Below are positions 22,678 to 34,331 of a DNA stretch of 64,000 bases, in pieces. The notes beneath the pieces were generated by a model. It was given only the letters and a program-made list of their open reading frames with translations. It was not told where the DNA came from and did not search any database. Source of the stretch: Dermatemys mawii. Its lineage: Eukaryota; Chordata; Testudines; Dermatemydidae. The position numbers were made by a program, and so were the translations under genes. The stretch is from NCBI GenBank assembly GCA_007922305.1, contig ML677373.1, positions 14,266,016 to 14,330,015 of the forward strand. Reading direction: 5' to 3'. How positions within the stretch are numbered: position 1 is the stretch's first letter; each line of letters begins with the position of its first letter.

Positions 22678-22705
22678 CAGTAAGGGTACGGCTATACTAC
22701 CCACC
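22678..22705 (+). repeat. 28-base exact copy of the MITE left end
   Basis: These 28 bases are identical to 21861-21888, including the three bases (cag) just outside the MITE. Similarity stops abruptly on both sides, so only the tip of the element is present. Confidence 0.8.
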
Positions 22706-23040
22706 AGAACTATTGCAGTAATTGTGTTAGAGATTCAGGCCTGTTGCAGCAGTGACCCAAATACGGCCTTCTACAACATGGTATCTAGGAACATCTGCTT
22801 CCATCTGAATTCAAGATAGAGGTAAGGAGGTAGGGCACTGGTGGAAAATGTTACATGTATTGAACCTCAGATATTGTCAGGATTTGCTTTGAGTCTTGGG
22901 GAAAACTTCAATAAATTGGAATTGTAAAGTGCCATTCACAGGTGAGATGGCCCTTTTAAGGGAGATAGTTTTAGTCCTGCGTGTGATTAATTAGCTGTTT
23001 CACAGATGATGTGTCTGATACTTTTTATTGACACTTTATT

Positions 23041-23236
23041 GAACTAAGATATGCAAGTTCAGCTATGCTATTTGCATAGCTGAAGTCAAAGTATCTTAGT
23101 TCGACTTACCTGGCCATCCTCACAGTGGTGAGTCGACCGCGGTGGCTCCCCTGTCAACTCCGCTTATTTCTCTTGTGGAGCTGGAGTTTTGGAGTTGACA
23201 GGGAGCGATCTGGCAGGTAGTATAGACGTACCCTTA
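23041..23236 (-). mobile_element. Palindrome-bearing MITE, inverted partial copy
   Basis: It ends tagtatagacgtaccctta, the reverse complement of the taagggtacg terminus. It holds the same internal hairpin (gaactaagata ... tatcttagttcgac, 23041-23105). The opposite end of the element is missing. Relative to 21864-22137 it forms an inverted pair separated by about 0.9 kb. Confidence 0.7.
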
Positions 23237-23237
23237 G

Positions 23238-24500
23238 ACAACCATTGCAGCACAGGGAGGAGAATAAGGTTAAAAGGAATAGCCAGGATGGATTTGCAAA
23301 GAACAAATCATGTCAGATCAACCTAATTCCCTTCATCAGGGATACTGGCTTAGTGGAAGTGGGGAAGCAGTAGATGTCATACATTTTAACTTTTAGTAAG
23401 GCTTTTGACACAGTCTCACATGACATTCCCATAAGCAAACTAGGGAAATGTGGTCTAAATGAAATTAATACAATGTGGATGCACAATTGGTTGAAAGCCC
23501 ATACTCAGAGTAGTCAGTGGTTTGCTGTCAAACTGCAGGGGCATGTTTAGTGAGGTACCACAGTGGTCAGTCCTGGATCCAGTACTATTCAATATTTTCA
23601 TTAGTGACTTGAACAATGGAGCAGAGTGTGTGTTTATCACAATTGTGGATGACATCAAGCTAGGAGGGGTTGCAAGCACTTTGGAGGACAGGATTAGAAT
23701 TCAAAAGGACCTTGAAAAATTGGAGAATTGGTCTGAAATCAACAAGACACAATTCAATAAAGACAAGTGCAAATTACTTCAGATGCACAACTATACAATG
23801 TGAAATAACTGGCTAGATAATAGTGCTGCAGAAAAGGATCTGGGGTTATAATGGATCACAAATTGAATGAATCAACAACATGATACGGTTGCAAAAAAGG
23901 TTAGTATCATCCTGGGGTGTATTAGTAAGAGTGTCTATGTAAGATACAAGAGGTAATTGCCTGCTCTACTCAGCCCTGATGAAGGATTAGTTGGAATACT
24001 GTGTCCAATTCTGCATGTCACACCTTAGAAAAGATGTGGATAAACTGGAGAAAGTCCAGAGGAGAGCAACAAAAATTATACAAGGTTTAGAAAACCTGAC
24101 CTCTGAGGAAAGGTCAAAAGACTGGGCATGTTTACGACTGAGAAAAGAAAACTGAGGAGGGATCTGATAACAGTCTTCAAATATATTAAGGGCTCTTATA
24201 AAGAGATCATTTGTTTTCTTGGCTTGCTTCAGTGGACATGGAGGTATTGGACTTAATCTGCAGCAAGGGAAATTTAGGTTAGGTATTAGGAAAAGCTTTG
24301 TAACGATAAGGGTAGTTAAGGTCTGGAACAGGCTTCCAAGGGAGGTTGTGGAATCCCCATCATTGGAGATTTTTAAGAACAAGCTGGACTAACACCTGTC
24401 AGGGATGGGTTAGGTTTACTTGGTCCTGCTGCATTGCTGGGGCCTGGACATAATGATGCCTTGAGGTCCTTTCCAGCCCTACATGTCCATGGTTCTATGA
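23238..24500 (+). mobile_element. CR1 retrotransposon, degenerate, sense orientation
   Basis: Reverse-transcriptase remnants are legible: SKAFDTVSHD at about 23394, then VLDPVLFNIFISDLNNGAE near 23570, and VDDIKLGG, where the catalytic FADD-type box reads IVDD. Downstream come KTQFNKDKCKLLQMH and the C-terminal region. The CR1-type 3' end (gaggtcctttccagccctac, ggttctatga) stops at about 24500. Stop codons and frameshifts break the frame (for example ttttagtaagg near 23390), so it cannot encode an active enzyme. It is truncated at the 5' end. Confidence 0.9.
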
Positions 24501-25725
24501 ACACAATGCTCCCTCCAAATGGACAGGAAAGGAAGAGATCCCTGCCCAGAAAGTTACAAACCCTCTGAAATGGGCTTTTCTGAACTGGGGCCTTCTCTGA
24601 GATTCTGTCATGAGACCCTATGAATCACATCCATTAGTCAGTACATTCCTATCTTCATACACAGCCCTTAATTCATAGAGAGATCACCACCTCTGCCTTG
24701 GTGTATATCCCAGCTCTCTATTTAACTTCATTACACATCTCCACTGCCCCATCCCAGCTGTCTTAGCCATGTGATCAAAACTTTGGCAGCATTTTGAGGC
24801 TTTTCTTCCCTCACAGCCTGTCATCTTTTCCCAGCTCAGTGCTTGTATCTGTAATGTTGGGTTAATCTTACAGTTGCATAGGCTAGGCAGATTGTGGGGA
24901 AATGATGTGCCCTATAGATTTGCATGTGCTCCTTTTAATTAGCCTGCCTTTAACCAGAATTTACTCTTATTAAAAGTTTGCTGTTGGAGTCTAATGGAAT
25001 TGAATCAGTGCTAATGGAAAATGTCAGAACAGTTAATCAGAATGATGGCTGACTTTCAAAACCCATTCTCTGTTGTTACTGAGTCTAATTGTTTTCATGG
25101 GCATGGACCTAATGGGGTCATGCAATTGTTTGATACATAAAAGAAATTGATGGCTTCTTGTAGGGATTAATGTATCTTTATTGACTCTATTCCCAAAGTT
25201 CTTCCAGAATGACACAAAAATACAATGTTGCTTGAGAGAGCAAGCACATGGAAAAGAGAGAAGTCTGGCTCAGCCAGAACACTTTTCCCAAACTCTGGAA
25301 GTTAGTTTGGATTTGAAGGCTACAGGAGGTTTCATGCAACAGGGACAGGCTTGGAATTTTTGGCAAGAAGGTTCAGTTCTCCGAATATTTGGAGGATAAT
25401 TCTATGTGGCTCCCTTGTCCTCTTTTTTCTGCTAAAGTCTTTTGCAGTTCCTTGACGGAAAGCTGAAAGTATCAATCCTATCCTGTTCATTTTGTTCAGA
25501 CTCTGAGGACTGCACAGGCTTCATCAGATTGTCATTTACAGCTGTTCATTTCAACTGCCAATAGTACCCACCTGTCCTCTCTGCTCTGCCAGTGATGGGC
25601 TCAGAATTGGACTCACTGGAGATGATGTACTTGCTCAAACTTTACTGTGTCATCCTAGGGTGGATAAAAAATCAGCCATCTGTGTGTAGTCAGGGACTTC
25701 TCCTTCTTTCTTCAGTGCTTATATT

Positions 25726-25808
25726 TGCCACTTTAATCCACATCCTACCTGATGTAAATCAGTGTAGCTCCACTGAGGCCAGTGTAGCTCTGTCAAGTCA
25801 CACCAGCT
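25726..25808. mobile_element. Short palindromic MITE remnant (gtaaatcagtgtagctcc type)
   Basis: gatgtaaatcagtgtagctcc and gtgtagctctgtcaagtcacaccagc form a decayed inverted repeat. Its words also appear at 43645-43725. Confidence 0.4.
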
Positions 25809-26431
25809 GATGTTCTTGCCTGTAAGTGTTGCCTAGTTACTATATATTGTGGAGTTTACCCATATTTAATCCTCTTTTTCACTCTTCTTGTCTCACTCCA
25901 GAGCTTTGTCCCTTCACCCCTTCTGCCTTATCTTACCTCATTCTACCTCTGCCCAAAGGCTGTGTCCCATTGTCACCTTATTTAAAGTGGAGGAGGATGG
26001 GAACCAAGGGTCAAAAGCCCCTGTCTCCAATTTGCTAAACATGCCTGTTGGAGACTCTTTGTTAGAATTGTTTCTTGATGTCATTGGGGAACAATAGACT
26101 TTCACTCCATGGAAGATGGTCAAAATTAGGGATAATGTTACCTGTATAAGAACCCCGGTTTCAGCAAAGCTCCATGAGAGCTGTACAAAGACAGGGTGTG
26201 TCTGTTTTTTCCCTTGGTATATTCTCAAGTGCTAATAGGGAAAGAAGTTTGTATTAACTAGAAATTGAAGGCATTAAATCTCAAGGATTTACCAGGTGTG
26301 ACCAAGTGGAAATGTAGCTTTTGTTCGGCTTAAGCTCCTTCAAAAACTGGGCAGAGGGATGAGCCAGTTCATGTTTTTCTTGCATTTTCCAGGATACTAA
26401 TCTTCCTGAAATCTCAAGCTAGGAGAGAGAG

Positions 26432-26547
26432 AGGGTGATCAGACAGCAAGTGTGAAAAATCAGGACAGGGGTGGGAATAGGAGCCTATATAAGAAAAAGA
26501 CCCCAAAATCGGGACTGTCCCTAAAAATTGGGATGTCTGGTCACCCT
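26432..26547 (+). mobile_element. Complete MITE with 13-bp terminal inverted repeats
   Basis: The ends are agggtgatcagac and gtctggtcaccct, inverted repeats that differ at one position. The flanks agagagag (26424-26431) and agagaggg (26548-26555) fit an 8-bp target duplication with one mismatch, though this is low-complexity sequence. Eight bp is the size expected for hAT elements. The 116-bp body matches the truncated copy at 5402-5510. Confidence 0.8.
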
Positions 26548-27092
26548 AGAGAGGGTGCTCAGCTCTGCTACGTCTCCTGGAAGATGCAGAACAGAAGGCA
26601 CAGTTCTAGGAGTTGGGGAGGCAAAGGCAATTTGAAGATAACCTTTGTGTCCTCTGAGCTGCTGCTGCTAGAGCTTGTAACAGTACTAAAATAAAGCAGA
26701 TCCCCTTCCCCACTCCTGCCCTGCTCCGTGGGTTATGGGCAGCAGAGCAGCTCAGAAACCCCAGACTGCTCAGTGTTACAGGCATGTCCCTTGGTGCACC
26801 CAGCCCGCTCCCCAGGGCCAGGATTTGTGAAGGAGGACAGCACAGTGCCATTTACATCAGCCCCAGGCTGCTCCTACGCTGCAGGTGTTTTCCTTACGGC
26901 CCTTGTACTCAGCTGGACTCTGCAAGTCCTTTTTCAGAACCTTCTCGGGGAAACAGACCCAGTTTGGAGGGGGTAGGGATTGCTGCTCGTTATTCATTTT
27001 AACGAGAGCGATCTCCTTCCTCAGTAAAGGTGGTCTGCCCCTACCGTGCTTTCCATTGTCCCTTAAATCCATGCACTGCTCCAGTTTTCCTT

Positions 27093-27111
27093 TCTCTCTC
27101 TCTCTCTCTCG
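27093..27111. repeat. (TC)n microsatellite
   Basis: An uninterrupted run of about nine tc units. Confidence 0.9.
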
Positions 27112-27279
27112 GTTGTCCTGTGCTGAATCGGCCCTTTTAGAGACCACCCCTTCTGTCACCAATGACAGGAAGAGCTGACTGACAGTAATGCAGCTGCAAA
27201 GGCCAAGCACCCCAGTGAAGCATGTTGAAAATGAACAGAAAATTTGAAACTTTAGAAGTGAAAGCCTCTATCTGCACTT

Positions 27280-27540
27280 ACAGAGCCCCTGTCGCTGTCT
27301 ATTCGGAGCACCTTACAATCCATGTTAACGTGAACTAGGAACCTGTTAGTTCCCACCCACAGGAGAGTTACAGCCCAACACGTTGGTGCACAAGGTTATT
27401 CAAACCCCCGTAGTCAGAACTGTGGGCACTGTAGATGTAGTCTAAGTGACTTGCCCATGGCAGCACAGAAAGTCTGTGGCAGAGGAGGGAGTTGAACCCA
27501 AGTCTCCTGAGTTCTAGGGTAATTCCCTAATCACTGGAAA
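27280..27540 (-). mobile_element. MIR-like SINE, antisense
   Basis: Phrases such as aagtgacttgcccatggcagc, agtctgtggcagaggaggga and ttgaacccaagtctcctgag match reverse-complemented MIR. Confidence 0.6.
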
Positions 27541-27635
27541 ATCTTTCCTACCCAAAAGGAGGGTGAGCTCAGAAGGGGCAAGATGGTAAGTGTAAGCGAG
27601 AAGAGTAGAAGGAAGAGAGGTCTAGTCTAAAGTAG

Positions 27636-28015
27636 AGTTAGGCTGACACAAGGCAGCGTATGTCAACCTACCTATGGAAGTCTACACTTAAATTTCACTC
27701 CTGCCAATGTAACTGCCCTACTACACCAAATTAACTCCAGCTCCATGAGCAGCATAGAATCATGGTCACTGTAGTTAAGTCGACACAGTGTCAGTATAGA
27801 CTCTGCATTGTTTATGCCTACTGTTACCGGCTTTCAGGAGCCATCCCGCAATCCCCCACATGGACAGTACAATCGGTGCAAGCGCTCCCAGGGAAGATGC
27901 GCACTGCTGACACAAGGAGCAAAGTGTAGATATGCACAAGTGATATAGCTACTGTGGCGGCTGTTTGCTGATATAAGTTAGGTTGACTTGTTTTGTAGTG
28001 TAGACGTGGCCTGAG
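27636..28015. mobile_element. MITE-like element (tctacac family)
   Basis: It ends tgtagtgtagacgtggcctg and carries ggaagtctacacttaa near the left side. The interior has tagttaagtcgacacagtg and atatagctactgtggcgg words typical of this group. It is non-coding, with approximate borders. Confidence 0.5.
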
Positions 28016-28101
28016 AGGACGATGGAAGAAACTGCAGAACATGACAGAAAAGGAGAGTTCCTCTTGTTTGACTAGTTCAGTATAGGCCCTGGAGGGGAAA
28101 C

Positions 28102-28113
28102 CATCTTCTGAAT
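28102..28113. repeat. Target-site duplication, left copy
   Basis: catcttctgaat is repeated exactly at 28292-28303 and brackets the hairpin insertion. Confidence 0.85.
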
Positions 28114-28291
28114 AGTATCAGAGGGGGTAGCCATGTTAGTCTGGATCTGCAAAAGCGACAAAGAGTCTTGCAGCACCTTATAGACTAACAGATCCTAGGG
28201 ATCATGAGCTTTCGTGGGCTTTCATGGGCCCACAAAAGCTCATGATCCCTAAATTCTGTTAGTCTATAAGGTGCTACAAGACTCTTTGTCA
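28114..28291. mobile_element. Inverted-repeat retroelement insertion with 12-bp TSD
   Basis: The insert starts agtatcagagggggtagcca and contains two 63-base arms (28157-28219 and 28228-28290). The arms are inverted copies matching at 58 of 63 positions, with an 8-base loop. The phrases gtagccatgttagtctgg, caccttatagactaaca and gagctttcgtggg belong to a repeat that is abundant in turtles and crocodilians. I think of it as Penelope-like, but the family name is uncertain. A perfect 12-bp duplication flanks it. Confidence 0.75.
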
Positions 28292-28303
28292 CATCTTCTG
28301 AAT
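28292..28303. repeat. Target-site duplication, right copy
   Basis: Exact second copy of catcttctgaat (first copy 28102-28113). Confidence 0.85.
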
Positions 28304-31277
28304 GGCTTTTGGGGCATGTTGATTATGGCATCAGATGACGGGTTTCAGTATCAGATTAGTCTGTGGCAAAATCTCCTGTCTGTATATTTTGATGAGCTGA
28401 GACTGGTTCGGCTAGTCACCTGTCAGTTCCTCTTTGTAAATGGCTGCTAACCCCAGACTACAGGAGAAGAGGTTAACTTGAATAATGCTGCCCCTTCTGC
28501 ATGTGACCAGGCCGGCATGGCAGAGAGGAGAGATGCAGAGTTGAGTGAAGTCTGAACACAGTCCAAGCTTTCCTGGAAGCACACGCTATCTGCTTATGTG
28601 GCGACAGTCTGGTATCAATGAGATAGGTAAAAAGTGAAGGAGCTGAAGCCACTCCAAAAAAGTCCTTGCATTCCTGCTTCTTTCTGAACCATCTTCCCTG
28701 GAGAGAGCTCTTTATTTTGAACCAATTCGGCAGAAGCTCAGTAGAGAAGGATGAGAATGTATCCGGTTCTGATTAAGCATAACTCAGGTTAAAGCTGTCA
28801 ACAGACCCATGACAACAGCTAAAGCCATTTCCTTGTATGGGCCCTCAAACACCAGGCATGTCCCTGCCAAAAATGTGGATTGAGTTTCTATTTATAAAAT
28901 CTCAAGACGGTCTGGAGCTAAGAGGAGCTATATTTACTGACAGGAACAGAAGCACTTCTGAGGATGGCCAGAGCACTGCAGAGCTTCTGAAGTCTGCCTA
29001 AGCTGTTCTGCGGGTGGACAGGAGCTCTGGGGAAGCCCCGGAAGCTGCCTCGACCCTTCTGAAGCTGTTCCAGAACTGTACAGAGGCGCACAGCCCTGGT
29101 GGAAGTAAAGAAGTGCATGGGTGTGATGAGAAGAGAGAAAAGAGTGTTTAGAAGACTTGTGGTTTATTGGAGACGATCAGCTAAATCAAAGATAAAGCTT
29201 GGTGGCTTTTGGGCCATTTCTAGAGTAGGATCCTGAAGGCCTCTTTGCAACTCAAAGTGGGCAATCTGGCTGGGGAGAAATGGGAGAGGGGGAGTAGTTA
29301 CTCTTGGACGTAGCCAGGAGATCCTGCAGCCTGAGGCAGATGCTCATAAGTTGTGAATGATGTTTCTTTGCTTCTGACAGCTGTCCCACTAGACTGGAGC
29401 CGGGAGCCAGCTTCAGCCCAATGCGTGTCTGAAATGAAATGTGAGGAGAGGGGGAATTGCCTGTCCTTAACTCAACGCTGGGAAGTCTCTTCATCTTACT
29501 GTCCGAAGCAGATTGAGTGAGCGAACTACTGACTAAATACCAGTGACAGGAACAAGACTCAGTGTCAACCAGGGGTGAGCTCTGGGAAAGCCCTGGTAGC
29601 CTCAGTCTCTGCCAGGTTCATTTACTGAGGTTAAACGAGAATAGGCTAGAGGGTTACCGCACCCTTCCTCCTCACCGCCCACGTAGGATTGGACAGGGTG
29701 GGAACCTTCTGTGAGTTTGATGCTGGTTGAACAATGCCAGATTGGCAGCTGGGATGACCAGTGTCCACCCTAACTACAGAGCTGGTGCACCGTGGGCAGT
29801 TGCAGTGGAAGCTTTCCCCATGCTCATCTGCCAAAACTGCTTCAATCCAGAGCTCTGGGAGTGAAAAAGAGAGTTCACTCTCCAGGCCCAGCCAGGTTTT
29901 AGCCTCTAAGCTGAGTTGTCCTCAAGGGGAACAAGTCAAGCTGATGCCTTTTTAGCAACTTGGACACCTGTCCCCTAGGAACTCAACCAGTCCCCTTCTC
30001 CCCATGTGTATCGAGTCTTAGCCATGCATCCGTTTTTCCCCTCAAACTTGAGGCATGCAAAGAATCTGGGAGATGACTGGATATCAGAATAGATTGCTGC
30101 ATGGAACTGAAAAAAAAAAGGTCCCCCATTTGTGCATTAGCAGCTGTTCCCAATGATTTGAAAGTCCCTTTATTTTACTTGGTGGCTCTTTGTCCTGTAT
30201 CCTATTGTAAATCTGACTCTGATCCATATATTTCATCTGTCTTCTCAGCTATCAGCGAGCTCTCCAATGCAGTGGAGTCAAACCCAGTGGCAGGAGAAGA
30301 AATCTTGCATTTGTGTCTTAAAATTGTTGCTGGGGGAGGGGGGTTATAAAAGAAAAACCAGCTATCTGCAAATGATGAGTCAGGGAAATGTTGTTGGTAT
30401 TTCCTGGGAAATAGCTGAGGTCGTTCTTTTCTCTCTTTCTGTTGTATCTTTCCTTTGGAATCCTGGGTTGCCATGGTAATGATTTCAGAGAGATTTTATT
30501 CTTCAGTGTTTCTAGCAGCTGAGCACTTTGGATCATCTTCTGGATGCTCAAGAGGCAGAATCCGCTGGATCAGAAGGGACCTTCTGGCAGGTCATCCCCG
30601 TCCATCCCTTGTGTTGCGCCAGGACTGATTTTGTTATTGTTAGTGGGATAAGGGTACAATCTTCTCTGGAGCTTTCTGGCCTTTGCTCAAATGTCCATAG
30701 AGGAAGGGAGCAGGCAGGGACTGGTAAGAAACACTGTTCAGACTGCATAATTCCTATTGCTCTCATCTCATTGTCAACTGTAACTGGGAAATTAAAAGTG
30801 GCGAGCTCAGGAGAATTTCACTAATCCTCAGCGATACCCACTGTATAGTCACTTGGCATTTACCAGGGTAGCTTTCAAGTCAGCAAACAAATGCACTCCA
30901 GAAAATAAGCACATGCATACCTAAGTGATGGGTACTACAGAAAACCCCAAGGATACATCAACACAGCACAGTTAACTCAGGCTCTTACCCTGGTTTTAGC
31001 CCAGCCCCCACTACCATCCATACAGAAAAACCTCTAGGGTCTGCTTTAATGTTAGCTGGCACCTGCCCATTTGGAAGTGAAGATGTAGGGTAGTGAGCTA
31101 TTTGAGTGCTGACAGTCCTCCACTGCCCTTCCCATGCGTCCCCCTCCCTCAAAGACAGACAAGCTCTCCCACAATTGACTGGGAAAAAAATCATAGGGCA
31201 TCTCAGTGCAAAGAATTATGGGACGTGCCCCCAGAAAAAACACAGATGACTGCAGACTTAGTGAGGATATGGTAAGG

Positions 31278-31298
31278 GGTGCGTGTGTGTGTGTGTAG
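31278..31298. repeat. (GT)n microsatellite
   Basis: A short gtgtgt run of about nine units. Confidence 0.8.
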
Positions 31299-31774
31299 GT
31301 GGCGGGTGCAGTGAGGACACTCTCCCAGGGGATATGCCTAGACCTGGGTGCCAGTCACTCAGCAGTGCTAGGAGGCTAAAAAGGGGACGTGGAGAAAACA
31401 AGGGATAGGGATGTGCGGTGCAGATGTAGCCTAAGCAACCTTTTAACTTGCCCTTAGCCTAGACAAATTAGAGATATCAAATGAGGATGGGAATTAACAG
31501 GATGAAGACAGGTACATTATTTCTTATGTCCTCTAAGCCTGGACTCCCTTATGAGGCTCCAAACCCTTCTGTCTAGATTTCTGAAATTGTGGGACCTGTC
31601 CGAGGAGTCCATGAAACATTTTCTCATTTGTTATTTGCACTTGCAGGCTCAGCTGAGATTGGGGCCCTATTGCAGTAGGCATTACAGGATGGACAGTAAA
31701 GGGATGCTCCCTGCCCTGGAAATCTTACATCTAATCAAAATGAGTAAGACAAACAAAGGGTGGGAAGAAGGAAA

Positions 31775-31875
31775 CATGGTTATTCCCATTTTACAGACAT
31801 ATGAATGGAAACACAGAGAGATTAAATGACTTGCCCAAGGTCACCCAGGAAATCTTTGGCAGAGCTGGGAGATTT
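31775..31875 (-). mobile_element. MIR SINE, antisense
   Basis: attcccattttacagacata, acacagagagattaaatgac and ttgcccaaggtcacccagg are the well-preserved reverse complement of the MIR core. Confidence 0.8.
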
Positions 31876-33613
31876 CTCTGAGCTCCAGTCCAGTGCCATA
31901 ACTGCAAACCCATCCTTCCTTCCTACAGCCCATTCCCATCACATACATGGACAGTCACTCTCAGACATGTACCACACCTCCTGTATTTTGCAAGAAGAGC
32001 ACACGGTCCTTGTGATGTTTCCCGGGAGTACTCAGGGCTGTGCGGCACCTCGCTACCGCCTGCCCTTCCCACTAGGCACTCTTGTCTGTGCCTGCCATGG
32101 CTCAACCAACTGACTCCTTGGGCAACACAAGCATTGCCTTCCAGGCATATATCTTACAATCATGATGATGACCTGTGTGACTCACGCCTTCGTTAGACAC
32201 CTGACGTGACATTCCTTTGGTGAAGCCAGGGGGTCCCTGTACGCCTGTCTTAACCTGTGCTCCCTGCCAGTTGGCATCAAGAAGTCCTTGGGTCCCAGCC
32301 CTCTCTTCAGGAGGCCCCATCTTACACTGACAAGAACTGATCCAATCCAGAGAGATTGCTCCTGCCAAGATGAGATGTCTTTGAACCACAAGGAGTGCTT
32401 TTGACTACTTCTCCCTAGACTCCTCAGTCTAAGCTTGGAAGAGCCTGGCTTTGGACGTTTGACAGCAACAGCTCAAGTTTCACGTGTTCCTCTCCAGTTG
32501 CCCATGTTACTTGACTCCATTGTGACTCCCCCTAACTTGCATGGTTTGAAATCAGTAAGCAGGGTTCAATGCACTTCTCCCATGAGCAACAAGAGAGGTT
32601 TCATCCCCTCTGAATCATTCTGCTTGGGTGGGGGGAAGAAATGAATTCATCTCCGTGAGTTCCAGACACAATGTGCCTGCAGAGATCCCTTCTCCTCCCT
32701 ACCCCTTTTCTCTCCTCTCCACCCCCCAGCTCTGGGCTGATACATTTGCAGTCTCCTAGACCAGGAGCCAGAGCAGTAGAAATCATTTCCTTACAGCCGT
32801 GGTGGATGCCCTGAATGGCTCAATTCTTGACAACGACACTAAGATCTTATTGATGCTCTCAGATATTCTTCTCTGCAGGAGGCTTGGAAAACCTATATTT
32901 GATTATCCGCATGACGTTTATGAGAGACACGGTGCTGTCTTTTCACATCATATGTGCAGCCAGAGCATGTCAACATACTGCATGATACATCAACAAGTGG
33001 ACCGTAGTGCACACACAAACACACTGTTCATAGCTTTGGATGTATCCGGGACAATCTCACGGACACTACAGCTATGTAGCCTGCAAGACTGGGTGCCCAG
33101 AAAACAGAATTTCACCAAAGCCTCCGCTAAAGTCTGGTCCACCGCATTTGAGATTTCATTTGAATCACACTTAGGTCTCACTCTTTCAAGGTGCTTGTGG
33201 TTTCATCATAGGGAGTTTTCCTTTTAATTAGTTGCTGCTACCGCTGATGAAAGAATTAGCAAAATCTTCTATGAATGAAGAATCTCAGTCTACGATAGAT
33301 GTACTTTAATCTAATTGGTGGGCAGGTGGTATTATGCTGCAAGTGAGGCTCGTGTTTTGCATTGAGAATGATCAGAAACCAAATACATCTGGTGTTCTCC
33401 AAAATCAGCAGTTCCCCACAAAATTTAGGGCCCTCTTGGAGTATTTAAAACAAACTCTCTTGTTTATGACAGTGTGGGGAAAAACAACTTGGCCTTGGAT
33501 GTGTAACTTTCTTTCCTGCTTGTCAACATATCCTAGCAACCGGTTCTTTGTCTGGCAAGTATATGATGTCAGTATCCCTAAAGAGAGCACTTGACATGTT
33601 CACTGTCTCTTAA

Positions 33614-33830
33614 GGTGTGTCTACATTGCAGTTGGAAGTTTGGATTGCAGCACATATAGAGCTAGCTCTACTAGCTTTAATCTAGCTAGTGTAAATACCA
33701 GTGAAGCTACAGCACCAAAGACTTCAGTGCAAGCTAGCTACCCACATAATTATTCAGGATCCTAGGTGAGCTGGTATAGCCTACTCTGAAGTTCATGCTG
33801 CTGTAGCTCACTGTATTTGTTGTGGTAACT
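33614..33830. mobile_element. MITE-like element (tctacat family)
   Basis: It opens ggtgtgtctacattgcagtt and contains inverted tagctctactagc / gctagtgtaaatacc and gctgctgtagctcac words similar to the other tctacac elements. It is non-coding. Confidence 0.45.
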
Positions 33831-34180
33831 GAGGCTTAAGCAGCTCTCCCAATCGTGTCTGCTGGGCCAAGATCAAAGGCAAGAGTCAGGAGCAAGATGG
33901 GGCCTGTAGCAAGGCAGACTCTGCATTTTTGCTTAATTGGGTCCCTGGAGCAACTTCCTGGTTTAAATAGTTGATGTGGACCAATCAGGCAGACCCAGAG
34001 TTCTGTCACTCTGGCCTCTTTGGTTGGTACTTCCTGCATTGCCTAGCCCTCCAGTAATGGTTGGACGCTGCTCAGCTTGGCTCTCTGTGGGGTGATGGGG
34101 AGGCATCTGCTGCTTAGGATCCTATGATGCTGGGTTCTAGATCTGAGGATCCTTACATTGGTATTTGTACTCACTAGAAT

Positions 34181-34331
34181 CAGCAGTGTCCAATAAGTTC
34201 ATAACTAGCCACATGTGGCTAATAAGCTATTGAATTGTGGCTAATGCATGTGGCTTTTTTATAATGTGGCTAATAAGAAAAATTCAAAACCACAAGTGTG
34301 GCTAGTATCAAATTTCAATTGGACACTGCTG
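34181..34331. mobile_element. Complete 151-bp hAT-like MITE
   Basis: Perfect 14-bp terminal inverted repeats: cagcagtgtccaat at 34181-34194 and attggacactgctg at 34318-34331. The flanks actagaat and cgctagat share ctaga, an imperfect target duplication. The interior has several ccacatgtggct / tgtggctaat words. Confidence 0.8.

Noticed and set aside
23522..23803. 93-residue frame with reverse-transcriptase similarity
   Set aside because: It is a surviving piece of a degenerate CR1 element with frameshifts and stops upstream, so it is not annotated as a functional gene.
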